Shown: one piece after another, positions 54,301 through 64,000 of the stretch
How the letters are laid out: each line of letters starts with the position of its first letter
Position numbering within the stretch: the stretch's first letter is position 1
NCBI GenBank assembly: GCA_905182995.1
Contig: CAJJDP010000097.1
Location: 127,897-191,896 of the forward strand
Reading direction: 5' to 3'
Source of the DNA: Paramecium octaurelia
Taxonomy: Eukaryota; Ciliophora; Oligohymenophorea; Peniculida; Parameciidae
DNA length: 64,000 bases
The notes under the pieces: generated by a model
What the model was told of the DNA's origin: nothing
Seen by the model: the letters and a program-made list of their open reading frames with translations, nothing else
The model's database searches: none
Translations under genes and position numbers: made by a program

Positions 54301-56586
54301 TACATTAAATAATATTTATAGATTGATGAAACTACATTTACAAATTATGAGAATTACATTGTAACTTTGGATTAATAATTAATTGGATATAATTTAATCA
54401 CTGAGAGATTAAAAATAGTAAATGGATCTCAAGAATACAAAGAAAAGTTATTCTATAAATTGATAGCTTTTGATTAAAATTAAACATTTCTAAGCAATTA
54501 AACGGAAAGTTTATATAGATCAATTTCTAAATTATTGAGTTAGAATGTAACTCTATTAAAATCAAATGAGTCAATGTTACTCAATTAATTGAATTATAGA
54601 ATCAATTTAGCATATGCTTAATTGACAACATTTTATAGTTTGTAAAGATAAAATAAATTGACTTCTAATTAAAACATTGAAAAAACTACTTATATTTCAC
54701 AATATTATACATTCTCAGATATTCTGTCCTCATGTCTCAATTATAGAGTCTCATAGAATTTAACGTCAACAGATATCTAAAACCAACTCTAAGAAATGCA
54801 ATCACAACTATAAGCTATTAGTGTAGCCAACGAGCCACTTTACAAAGTTGAATCAAACTCACTAAATTTGAATTTTGGATATCTTACAACCAAAATGGCA
54901 GGTGAGGTGACAGGTTCAAAAACAATCACTAAAAGTAGATTATTGGAAGAAGAAGCCAGCCAATCAAATACTGATTTAAATACCTCAACCAATTTCTTCA
55001 AATTTTCAATGACTAGATTCATTGATAACCCATTTTATGCAGACAAGAATTTTCCCAAAAATAGTAGTGGATATCAAGCTATTGATCCGAAATTAATTGC
55101 AGATACTAAATCTAATATTAGTAAAGCAACTTCTCAAATGAAATACAAGTTCCCAACTCCCAAAAAATTAGAAAATAACACTTCAATTAAATGTATAACT
55201 GAAGTGGAAAGTGGACAATGGAATGCTGATGTTTGTTCTACAGTCGAGAAAGATGGAGAGGCTACTTGTTAATGTGAATCCCTTAATCCAACTTCGGTCA
55301 TGGAATCCTTGAATTTTATTGCTGATAAAGCTGCACAAGTGTTTTCCCTAGATACTCTATTGGCCTTCGGATCATTCCCTTTTTATAAGACAGCTGTCTT
55401 TTATTTCTATTTATTAATCACTGGTATCTACATAGGTGTCGTCTATTGGGGAGTTAAAGTTGATAATGCAATGTTTGCAAGAATTCATGCTGAACAAGAA
55501 TTAGCAGAACAAAAACTGAAAGAAGAATAGATGAAATTAGAGAACCTTGAGTAAGACCTAGAAAACAAAGGAGAAAATAAAGAAATTACAGAAAACAAAT
55601 AAGAGTCTCATTCTTTCAGACAGCTTGAGGAAGTGAAAGACCATGATACTCCATAGGTTGAAGCCCTACCAACTCTAGAAAAAAATATCTTTAAAAATCC
55701 AAAATCATTTGATAGAGTAATACTTGAGAACAAAATCTCGATTATTAATTCTCCATAAGAACTGCTAATTAATCAAACTCCTGATTCTAAACTTGATATC
55801 AACTTAGTCATAAATCCTGAAATACCCAAGGGATAAGGATCTGATCTCCTATTGCTAAGGCAAACGTCTTTAAAAATTGACAATGGACTTCATACTTTGT
55901 AAAATATTAAAAACGAAGAAGCTTAAGAAAAATAAGAATAGGATAAGAAGAAGGAAACAGAAGGAAATGAAGAGTAGAAGTAAAAACCAAAAGGATTAAA
56001 GGATTTGATGATTAAGAATTCCATCTCTAGAATTAAAGCCTACATTGAGTACCTTAAGTTCTTCCATTAGCTATTACAGATTGTTTATAAATCAGATCAA
56101 AAGAAACCTCGAGGTTTGAGGGCTTCAATCGTTTACACTAGCATTTTGGGTAGTTTGGCTGTGTTATTTGTATTTAATCAGCCAAATAATCTTAGCTTTA
56201 CTGTTGCTTTAGCATTAATAACTGCCCCAGTTAATAAGATCTATTAGATTATTTTAGAAAAAACATTATCTCATAAAAAGAAGTTAGTTAGATCTTTAGG
56301 GGCAGTTATAATGATAGTAAGTGCCGGTCTCATTTCTTATGTTATGTTGGCAGGATTAGTAATGATGGATTCAGTTGAAACTGCAAATCAATGGAGTTAT
56401 ATTTTTTTAGGAACATTCACTTTAGATAACCTCCTTTATTGTCCAATTTCATTAATTTTCCAATATTTTGTTCATATGGAATTCATTAAGCTACCAATTT
56501 TCTAAAAATTGCTCGATAAGATACTTGATGAAAAGGCCAAGGAATTTTTATATGGTTTAATTGATAATTTAGGAGGAGAAGAATGA
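48378..56586 (+). CDS. Paralogue C: giant Cys-rich, REJ-like, GPS, multi-pass membrane protein, 2705 aa
   Basis: The ATG at 48378 begins a signal peptide (MIKVIIFIVLFYEQVLLPC). Introns are 48436-48457 (22 bases), 48774-48796 (23), 49297-49320 (24) and 49948-49969 (22); the spliced length is 8118 bases. Residues 20-460 form a beta-rich region with a few Cys. Residues about 465-1310 are furin/EGF-like Cys repeats. The conserved block FTGFNIDFGGSIIYL follows. Residues about 1320-2220 are REJ-like and include GGNRMIGYTDDLFLNTTITD. A GPS-like motif lies at about 2242-2275 (CITEVESGQWNADVCSTV...CQCESLNPTSV). The first membrane segment is at about 2303-2330, followed by a Lys/Glu-rich cytoplasmic linker of about 210 residues and four membrane segments (about 2545-2672). 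This resembles polycystin-1 or adhesion receptors but without a PLAT domain or the remaining channel-like segments. It is closest to B by eye and in opposite orientation. Confidence 0.88.
55192..55310 (+). other. GPS-like autoproteolysis-site motif in paralogue C
   Basis: The coding strand reads Cys, Trp, Cys, Cys-x-Cys with the spacing of a GPS/GAIN end (C-x9-W-x4-C-x11-C-x-C) immediately before the first membrane helix. The usual HL/T cleavage tripeptide is replaced by SLN followed by PTS, so folding is likely but self-cleavage is doubtful. Confidence 0.6.
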
Positions 56587-56726
56587 TAAATATTTTATTC
56601 AATATGATTATTAAAACATAACTTAAATTACATAATCAATGTATAAAGCAGTTGATTCTGCATATCAAAAAGGCTCTTAATATGAAATAATTAACTATAA
56701 TTAATATGATAAACACATCAATAAAC

Positions 56727-57497
56727 TCAAAAGAAAAAGTTCTTAATTGATTAAGGTACAAATTTCCAAAACTTTGCTGTTGCTTTTGGAGGTGCACCTT
56801 CATGTGTTAAATACCTTCTTTCATCAACAAAGTCATATATTAAATTTAGTGCTTGTTCTTTCTCATCCATTTGATTCAACGAATATCTAATTAATCCTAG
56901 AATGACCTATTAAACTTAGTAATCATAATAGATTTTGCTGTAGCTATCTTTTTCTTAACAATATATACCAGTCTTTTTGAATCTCTCATTTTTGCCTTTA
57001 TAATATAAAATTATGTGTACATAGTTCTAACATTCTCCAATGATTTCCATCTGTCTATAACATTCTAACTTTATCTAGTTTTTAGACTTATGAATTAGTT
57101 AATGCCCATAATCCTGCCGCAACCGGCTCAGTGATAAGCATTTCTCTTTCTTTGGCCACCAAAGTAAATGCATTGATTGGTTTAGTTCTCATTACGGGTA
57201 TTATAGGGTATTTGTTCACTTTATTATAAATTAAAAATGGTATGTCTCCATAAAAAGGACAACTAAAATGGATGAACTTGAAATGTACTAAGTATTAGAC
57301 TCGCATTTATAATCATAGTAGTAATCGAAATCAGTATTTTTAAGTGCTTCAAAAAGAAATGTGTCTATCAGTTCAGAATAATGATGATCTTCCATCACAG
57401 TAAGTCTCTAGAAATATTTCATCTTCTTTAAAAATTCAGGTGTTTGTTCAATTTTCTAGATTTTCGGTGTCCATCTGAATGGACTGTTTAAATCCAT
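56727..57497 (-). CDS. Unknown protein, 239 aa
   Basis: The start is the ATG at 57497 and the stop the TGA at 56729-56727. Introns are 57263-57288 (26 bases) and 56996-57020 (25); the spliced length is 720 bases. The protein is soluble, without signal peptide or membrane segments. Conserved-looking parts are YGDIPFLIYNKVNKYPIIPV, EREMLITEPVAAGLWALTNS and HWRMLELCKNERFKKTG; the C-terminal part (ALNLIYDFVDERRYLTHEG) is helical. I do not recognise the family. Its stop lies 140 bases after that of paralogue C, facing it. Confidence 0.75.
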
Positions 57498-57859
57498 GTT
57501 AAAGCTTAAACCTCACAATAGTCACAAACCATATACCTGCTTAATATGCAACAAGTGGAACATCTGCTTAAGAAAATGATCTATTGCACAAAGTTTATTT
57601 TGTGAAATAAAAACAAATTTTCATTTAATTATTTATGAAGTGAAGTAGAATATTACCTAATCAAAATAGAGAAGTAGCAGATGATTAAATTCAATAACGC
57701 AATTCAAATCACCTTAACACCCTCCCTATCGGAATTGCGATGTTTTGTCTAACTGATATTACTATAGAAAAACTTTAGGGACTACTTAGATCGTTAAATT
57801 CATTTATTTTAAGGAATATTAAATAATTTATTTAAAGTAGAGTATTTTAGAGTGATATC
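57498..57859. other. Divergent intergenic region with a hairpin and possible snoRNA
   Basis: This holds the promoters of the flanking divergent genes. An 8-base perfect inverted repeat, CGCAATTC at 57698-57705 and GAATTGCG at 57732-57739, stands out in GC content. It lies inside a segment (57673-57763) with a C-box-like ATGATTA (57681-57687), a D-box CTGA (57753-57756) and flanking AGTA/TACT that could pair as a terminal stem, as in box C/D snoRNAs. Such short boxes arise by chance in AT-rich DNA. Confidence 0.25.
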
Positions 57860-59245
57860 ATGATAGGAATCTCTAGATTTGCTGGCTCAATTTATAAGCG
57901 ACTTCCAAAAACTCCGATTTCCTATCATATTACGCATTCAAACAAAGTTTATGACATGATTATGATGAAAAAAAATATCAAAGAGTTTGACAGCTTTTTT
58001 GATAAGAGAGTTAAAGTTTTGAGTAACATTATACATTCAAATTTGTTAAATAATAAGTTGATAGAGGAAGCAAAACTAAAGGAGTTATTATTGCAAAATA
58101 AGACTTCGGAATACATTGAAGAATTGATTAAGAAAAAAAAGTATTCTACAGCATATCGATTTATGAATGCCCTTTAGTATGACACAGTCTCATATTAAGT
58201 AAGAATCAGAAATTTCATATTAGGAACTTGTGTATTCGATGGCTACTAATGATATGAAGTTACAAAGCAAGATTATTAAGGAGTAACATTTAGATACAAA
58301 GGACAATCAGAAGGTGTTGAATCATTTGCATAGTGAATCTATGAGATTTTTTATTTTTGTAAAAAAATATTTAATTATAGAGAGCAGAAATACCAATATA
58401 AAAAGTAGAAGAATTATTTTTGGGGGATGAAAGTAAATTATAATTTTTGGTTGAAAATTATTTTACGTCAAATAAATAAATAGCCATTCAAATAGCTAAA
58501 AGAAATAATATTAAAGTTTAAAATCCATAAATTTAGTAAGAGATTGATAATTGCACAAATGTAATCGATAATGCACTATTAAAAAATGATGATTTCTGTA
58601 TTGATTATTACCATATTTTTAGTGCCATCAGAATTAATACTGAAAACAAAGAATGCCAATAATTTTGTACTTCTAAAGAATTTCAATATATCTAGGGAAG
58701 ATGTTTATTTAATTGAAGATGAAACCCAATTAACTGATGAAATCATAGATGAGATTTTAAAGGCTCCTTAAACTGGCATTGACACTGAAAGCTTTTAAGA
58801 AATTCCTTAGACTAAATTTACTTAGAGAATGAATAAGGTTTGTTTACTCTAGATAGCTTTACCACAAAAGATTTTCTTATTAAACACTGCCAATCTTACA
58901 AGTAGTAGCAAATATCAATAATTTCTTGTGAAATATACAACTAGTAATGCTTTAAAAATTGGATAAAACCTAAGATAGGATTTCTTATCATTGTTAGGGT
59001 AGATTAGAGCATCTGATGTTTAATTAAACTAAATTATTGAACTATCACAACTATTTTAGTAGAAATTTCCATAGGAAAAGAAAACAAATTTATCTTTTTA
59101 ATGTTCTAAGCTTTTAGGGAAAGAACTAGATAAAGTTGAGTAAATCTCAAACTGGTAAAAGAGACCATTGAGGAATGCATAGATTCATTATGCAGCACTA
59201 GATGCATACATATGTTTACACCTTTATAATCTATATAAATAATGA
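57860..59245 (+). CDS. DEDDy-type 3'-5' exonuclease, 437 aa
   Basis: The ATG at 57860 and TGA at 59243-59245 enclose introns 58199-58223 (25 bases), 58359-58380 (22) and 58598-58622 (25); the spliced length is 1314 bases. The N-terminal 230 residues are helical and unrecognised. From about residue 250 there is an RNase D/WRN-type exonuclease domain: motif I GIDTES (residues 282-287, Asp and Glu), strand LLQIALPQKIFLLNT, motif II LKIGQNLRQDF with its Asp, the family signature LLGKELDKVEQISNWQKRPL, and motif III HYAALDAY with Tyr and Asp. All DEDDy residues are present. The sequence is closest in look to the EXD3/Mut-7 group, which trims RNA. In a ciliate this could touch small-RNA processing, but that is inference. 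Confidence 0.88.
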
Positions 59246-59394
59246 TTTGTTAAATTATGTATTTTTTTCAGTTCAATATAATATTATGGAGTCTATATAT
59301 ATTTTGATCTAATCCAAAGGACATCAATTTATATTATTAATTCTAATAATATATATAATCGTTGGAAAGGTGAAAGATCTTTTTCCATTAAATA

Positions 59395-61405
59395 ATGAAT
59401 TTTTAATTATTAGACACACTTGAATTGGGAAACAAGAGGAATTAAGCAAGACTGCTTGAATAGATTCACGAATTAACAACACAATAAAAAAAGAAACTCT
59501 TAATCAATATTCTTAAATGTTCATTATAAGAGAGAAAATAAGAGATTCTTCAAATGATGAGAATTCTTTTGGAGAAGGTCGACATTTTTTAATAATTTCA
59601 GACTGACCAAAATGATCTTGAAGCTTATGACTATTGTTTACGTCATATTCAATATGACACTTTTGATAAAGTAAGATGAACATATTAACTGATTTCAGAA
59701 TGCTGTGATTTACGAAATAGGCGAATACGCAAATAATGTATATATGGTAATATCAGGCTAAGTCTCTCTGTATATATATGACGATATATTTAACACAACT
59801 AAAAGAAGGTAGTAGTCTTTCAGTGTGGGTAGTGATAATAAAACTCAGCAGAAAGAAAGACTGAAATATTCTGATCATATCATTTAAAGGTATGGTTAAA
59901 TCATAGTTATAAATAGTTTGGTTCGTTTGAGTGAAATTAAGGAATGGAAAATCTTCGGAGAATAACTAGAGAAGAAAAGAATGAACATTGCTATTTGTGA
60001 CATTGAAAGCTAAGTAGGATTTCTTAGTAAAGAGACATTTTAAACGGCAATATCAATTATGTAAAGAAAGTAGGAGTAGAAAAGAATGAAGAGCTTTACA
60101 TTGAGTCCTAGTTTCTAGGGATTAAATAAGAGGTTACTAAATTTGATGTTGTTTTCTTTCTCAACTTAGGATTATAAATTTAGAGATGTTGTTTACAAAA
60201 AGGGTTAATTGGATTCTGATGTTATTTACATAATAAAATAAGGAGAGTTTGTAGTCTATCAATAAAAACAGAATGTAAGAAAATAATTGGCCATCATGAC
60301 GGAAGGTGAGTTTTTTGGTGATTATGAGGCTTTCGAAAAGGTTCCTCGTTAATTCAATGTCTCATGCCATTCTCATCATGGTAGTTTAATTGTCATACCA
60401 ATGTAAATCTTAAATTAAAAATTATCCTAATATAACGAGCAATGTTATCTATAGTAATTGAAGAAGCTATGTATTAAAAAAAATAAATGGTACAAGTCAT
60501 TTGAAAACAATATTGAATAAACATAAGGAATCTACTAAAGATATTTAACTGTGTAAGATTTAAAAAATGAAATAACTAAAAGTTCAGCATAAAAAATTGA
60601 ACCCATTTAAAATGTTCCTGAAATTCAATAATAATAAATTAGTCCAATAAGGGAATTAAAAAATACACTGAGTTATTTAACATCAATTGAAGAATCTTAA
60701 GTGAGTAATAGTAATATTAACATTAATCATAATACTAATAATAATAATAATAAAAATACAAAGACACATAATAACAATCATCATAAATTATTAACTGATA
60801 ATGAAAATAACTAAAAATAAAAAGCAAAAAGCAAAAACCCTGTCTATATTGCATCTCCTGATAAATTACAACCACTACCAAAAATATAATTAGTTTCTAA
60901 TAAACAATAAAATAGAAGTGAATTATCAACGCCTGATAGATTCAATAAAGTTATTCAAAATAAAATTAGTGTCTTAAAAAGAATAAATAACCTCTCTCCA
61001 GAAGAAAACATTAATTTAAATACTCTTCATTAAAAAACCTATTATGTTCAATTACCAAAGTAAATAAAGTTAGAATAACATCTTGATAAAGAATGGCCAA
61101 TAAAAGCAACATTGTACTTAAATGATTTAGATGACAGATTTCGTTTTTAGAATAATTAATCAAGTCAAAATAACAATAGCAATCGTAATTGCAATTAATT
61201 ACCTGAATAATTAAGTTCGAAGAATGAAAATAGTGAATAAAATTCATAAAGGAATTCTAGAATTGATATTTTAAATAACATTCTGTAGTATAAAACTCCA
61301 AAATAATAAAATAATAAAAAAAGGAGAGCATTAACCCTTAAGTATCGAGAATATATAGAATCGTAATTCCCACCTAGAACGGAACGCTCTTTATTATTTT
61401 GTTGA
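59395..61405 (+). CDS. Cyclic nucleotide-binding domain protein, 660 aa
   Basis: The ATG at 59395 and TGA at 61403-61405 enclose one 28-base intron (59671-59698); the spliced length is 1983 bases. Two cNMP-binding-like beta-rolls are visible. The first (about residues 60-180) contains NAVIYEIGEYANNVYMVISG interrupted by a basic insert. The second (about 235-345) contains RDVVYKKGQLDSDVIYIIKQ and GEFFGDYEAFEKVPRQFNVS, a good phosphate-binding cassette with Glu/Asp and Arg. From residue 400 on the protein is low complexity, rich in Asn, Gln and Lys. No kinase or channel part is present. Together with the gene at 5696-7655 it is the second stand-alone cNMP-domain protein here, with little overall similarity. 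It converges on the myotubularin gene with 55 bases between. Confidence 0.87.
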
Positions 61406-61460
61406 AACAATGTCATGAAAATGTAAATATGTGATTATTATATAAACATGAAAATCTTTC

Positions 61461-63850
61461 TCAAATAAGTTTGATTGTCTGAAGTTTTTCAATAATTTCT
61501 TCATTCTAAGTTTCTTAGATAATTTGCATTAGTTAATTAAATTTCTATTGATGAAGAATGGCTAACTTCTCTTGATCCTTCTAAGCCTATCTTAAAACAT
61601 GATTTTCCTTGGACAACGCTTTGTACATTTCTTATAGATTATCACTAAAATGTAAATTACTATATCTTACCAAGTGTATTGGCATTGAGGATGTATTTGA
61701 TAGGCATCATTTGATTCCAACGAATAATATAGGAAATATTCTTTCCAGAAAGTAATTGATTTTCCAGTAAATTGTTCTGGAATAATAACATCTTAATCAA
61801 TTGATTATGGATTTTTATAGTAAGCATTTATATACTTGTCTTTTTGTTTCATAATCCAAGACCAGATAGATACAGTTTGTTCCATGATTCTTTGTTTTTG
61901 AATTTCCTAAAAGCATAAATAAAAGTGATACCAAAAAGGAATCGCATAAGAATGTTCCAAATAATGAAGTCAAATGATGATAAGCTAAATCTAGTAGTAG
62001 TTTCCCATTGAATTCAAAAGATAATGGATACAATTGCTACATCTAATACACACAGTCTAAGAATTATAAGAAGATTGGAGATCTGGAATCCTCATTATTT
62101 TATTTATTGCCTATAGCAGATCGTTAACAGAATTGATGTCCACTATTGATCCATTCCTTTTAAACTAGAATCATGAATCCTTCGATTGTTCTATAATACG
62201 AATCGATCATAATTGAGACAAGAGCAGTCAATTAAGCAGTTCTATCCCACCCATCACTACAATGAACCAACACATTGATTTTCTCTTTGGTCATTGTGAT
62301 TGCTATTTTTGCAGATCCTTTAATGATGGCTACGATGTGATCATACCATTATGATTATTCCAATTAAGATAGAAATTGAACATTTTCACTTAAATTTATT
62401 TGAAATTAGATACTTAAATGCTGCCTTCAACAATTTGGTTTGTGAATCTCTTACTTTATGTATATTGTGAATATCCAAGAAATCTATGCTACATCTTCTA
62501 TAAAACAGAGTATTCTCATAGCCTTTTCCAGCTACTTATTATCCAATAGCATTTATGTGAGGTCTTGCATCATAAATCCTTAATCGAGTTTCCTTCTCTT
62601 CATATTGACTCTCCTGCTCATCAACAGTCTAATACGACATATATTTCAAATAGCATTCATCCTCAGTAGATCTGTTCTATCCGATTCCAGTTCTACATTA
62701 GGAACTTCTCCACATCGATATCACTTTTCCATTTATAGTGAATGCATATGATAATATTGGTATTCTTTCTTTAGATCTGAATTTAGCAGTTTTTTGTATA
62801 CAATCTAAATCTGCTTTTGTAGGTACAACTAATCTATTATAATAAGTTGAGCAAATGATGCCATTCTCATTATTTAGATATTTAAATAATCCATTTTAGG
62901 TTTGTGAATTTTCTTATAAAATATTGATGCCCATTCTTTCAAAATCCTTTTCTATATTAAATATCCTCCATCCTTAAAAGTCGTTTTCTAAGTTTGAGAA
63001 ATCCTTGTAAAATGTAAATGCAAATAATGTCTATTTATTTAATGTGAATGCGTTCTTATTGATAACATTAAATATGCTATTGCAGTCATCATTCTGCTCC
63101 CTCAAAAATCTATATTTGAACCATCTACCATCTTTACATTATATTTCAATAAAATTGGCATCATTTTGCTTCCTATCCATAGTCTTGTCTACTTTAATTA
63201 TTAGAGTATAAGGAATATAAAAATAATCCTTTCTAAAATCTTTTGGGTATTTATCAGGTAAAAACACAATCTATATTTGTACATCAATCTAATTACTTAA
63301 TAATTAGTTGCTAAAAATATTCCTTAAAATTATTGAATGCCAGTAGAGCATATGCCTCTAAGTTCCTATAAAGCTATTTCTCCAGGTTGTACAATCTCTA
63401 GTCCAATACTCTTAATGTCACGAGTTGTATAGGTCTGCACAATATTAGTTTGGATAATTTCTGGCTCATTCTGATCAGTCGGTTGCCTTTATCCTTATTA
63501 ATTTGGTTATTGTTGAGTTGTGGTATTTCTAAAAAATAATTTCTAATATTGTTGAATGAATTACTCTTGGGGCATCCAACATCTAACCTATTTATCCAAA
63601 TACAGATTGTGGTTATTAATTAAGTTATTGTTATTATGAATAGGCAGGCTATTATTATTATTGAGTGGTTGGTTATTGTGTAGTAACAATTCCTGCAGAT
63701 TAGGCTAGCACTATTAATTATCATGGATGATATGTTACTTCTTTCTTCCTCTTGGAGTTGTTTTTCAAATTCTTTTGCTCTATTATTTTTTTAAGTATTT
63801 TGTGTCTATTAATCTGGTTTCTATGTAGAGCGTCCAAGTGGATTGTTCAT
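61461..63850 (-). CDS. Myotubularin-family phosphoinositide phosphatase, 745 aa
   Basis: The start is the ATG at 63850. Introns are 63711-63738 (28 bases), 63543-63564 (22), 63271-63296 (26), 62389-62413 (25), 61907-61931 (25) and 61645-61670 (26); the spliced length is 2238 bases. The first 130 residues are Gln-rich. A GRAM/PH-like beta domain follows (DIKSIGLEIVQPGEIALQEL ... FKYRFLREQND). The phosphatase domain has NRLVVPTKADLD, RIYDARPHINAIGQQVAGKG and the active site VHCSDGWDRTAQ near residue 499. The CX5R residues Cys, Asp and Arg are intact, so it should be active, unlike the pseudophosphatase branch. Downstream FLCDSFLEIQKQRIMEQTVS and IWSWI are family signatures. A coiled coil ends the protein. 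It would dephosphorylate PI3P and PI(3,5)P2 on endosomes. Confidence 0.93.
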
Positions 63851-64000
63851 TTAATTATTTATTTTAATCAAAAAGGGTTTTAATATAAAATATAACTTTA
63901 AAACTTTATAGAAATAGGAGGAATCCATAAATAGTCACTACCTATCTGCTATGAATTGAATATGTTTAAACTTAATCTAAAAGTATGACAATATATTTAC
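63851..64000. other. Upstream region of the myotubularin gene, nothing recognised
   Basis: AT-rich sequence up to the window edge, presumably the promoter of the myotubularin gene. It is too short to identify a neighbouring gene. Confidence 0.5.

Noticed and set aside
27399-56586. Cys-rich repeats considered as variable surface (immobilisation) antigen genes
   Set aside because: The regular Cys periods of those antigens and their GPI-signal C-terminus are absent; these proteins end in several membrane helices.

Overview
The window looks like macronuclear DNA of a ciliate, most likely Paramecium (aurelia type). Three things in the sequence support this. First, TAA and TAG run through every long open frame as sense codons (Gln) and TGA is the only stop. 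Second, the genes are cut by very short introns of 20-32 bases, mostly GTA...TAG; I placed 62 of them in 21 genes, and after removing them all 20 complete genes have a length divisible by three. Third, genes are packed with 20-300 base gaps in AT-rich DNA. Because TAA/TAG are Gln, standard-code ORFs are only fragments of the real genes; I re-read the frames by hand with TGA as the only stop.

Layout. 1-4702 (+): 3' part of a giant protein made of about eight tandem ~210-residue LamG/concanavalin-like units. 4726-5554 (-): C2H2 zinc-finger protein. 5696-7655 (-): cyclic-nucleotide-binding-domain protein. 8396-9917 (-): PDK1-like kinase with C-terminal PH domain. 10678-12197 (-): Cdh1/Fizzy-related APC/C activator. 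12276-12842 (+): unknown. 13109-14863 (-): coiled-coil protein. 14880-17709 (+): large Gln/Asn-rich protein, whose ATG is only 16 bases from that of the coiled-coil gene. 18446-19038 (+): unknown. 20027-21306 (+): membrane-anchored pepsin-like protease. 21346-21697 (+): small protein resembling mitochondrial ATPase inhibitor IF1. 22045-24137 (+): PH-domain protein kinase. 24165-27322 (-): IQ motif plus DUF4378-like protein.

The centre of interest is 27.4-56.6 kb. It holds three giant paralogous genes: A (27399-35073, -), B (35262-43400, -) and C (48378-56586, +). Each encodes a protein of about 2500-2700 residues with signal peptide, a discoidin/lectin-like N region, hundreds of residues of Cys-rich furin/EGF-like repeats, a REJ-like region, a GPS-like Cys/Trp motif (good in B and C, broken in A), one membrane segment, a cytoplasmic linker and four more membrane segments. 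This is a shortened polycystin-1/adhesion-receptor-like plan. A decayed fragment of a fourth copy lies between B and C, next to a Myb/SANT gene (46509-47037).

The right end has an unknown gene (56727-57497, -), a DEDDy 3'-5' exonuclease (57860-59245, +), a second cyclic-nucleotide-binding protein (59395-61405, +) and a myotubularin-type lipid phosphatase with an intact active site (61461-63850, -). PDK1, the PH kinase, the two cNMP-binding proteins and the myotubularin all belong to phosphoinositide/cyclic-nucleotide signalling, but their proximity is probably not an operon-like arrangement, since each has its own start and the strands alternate.
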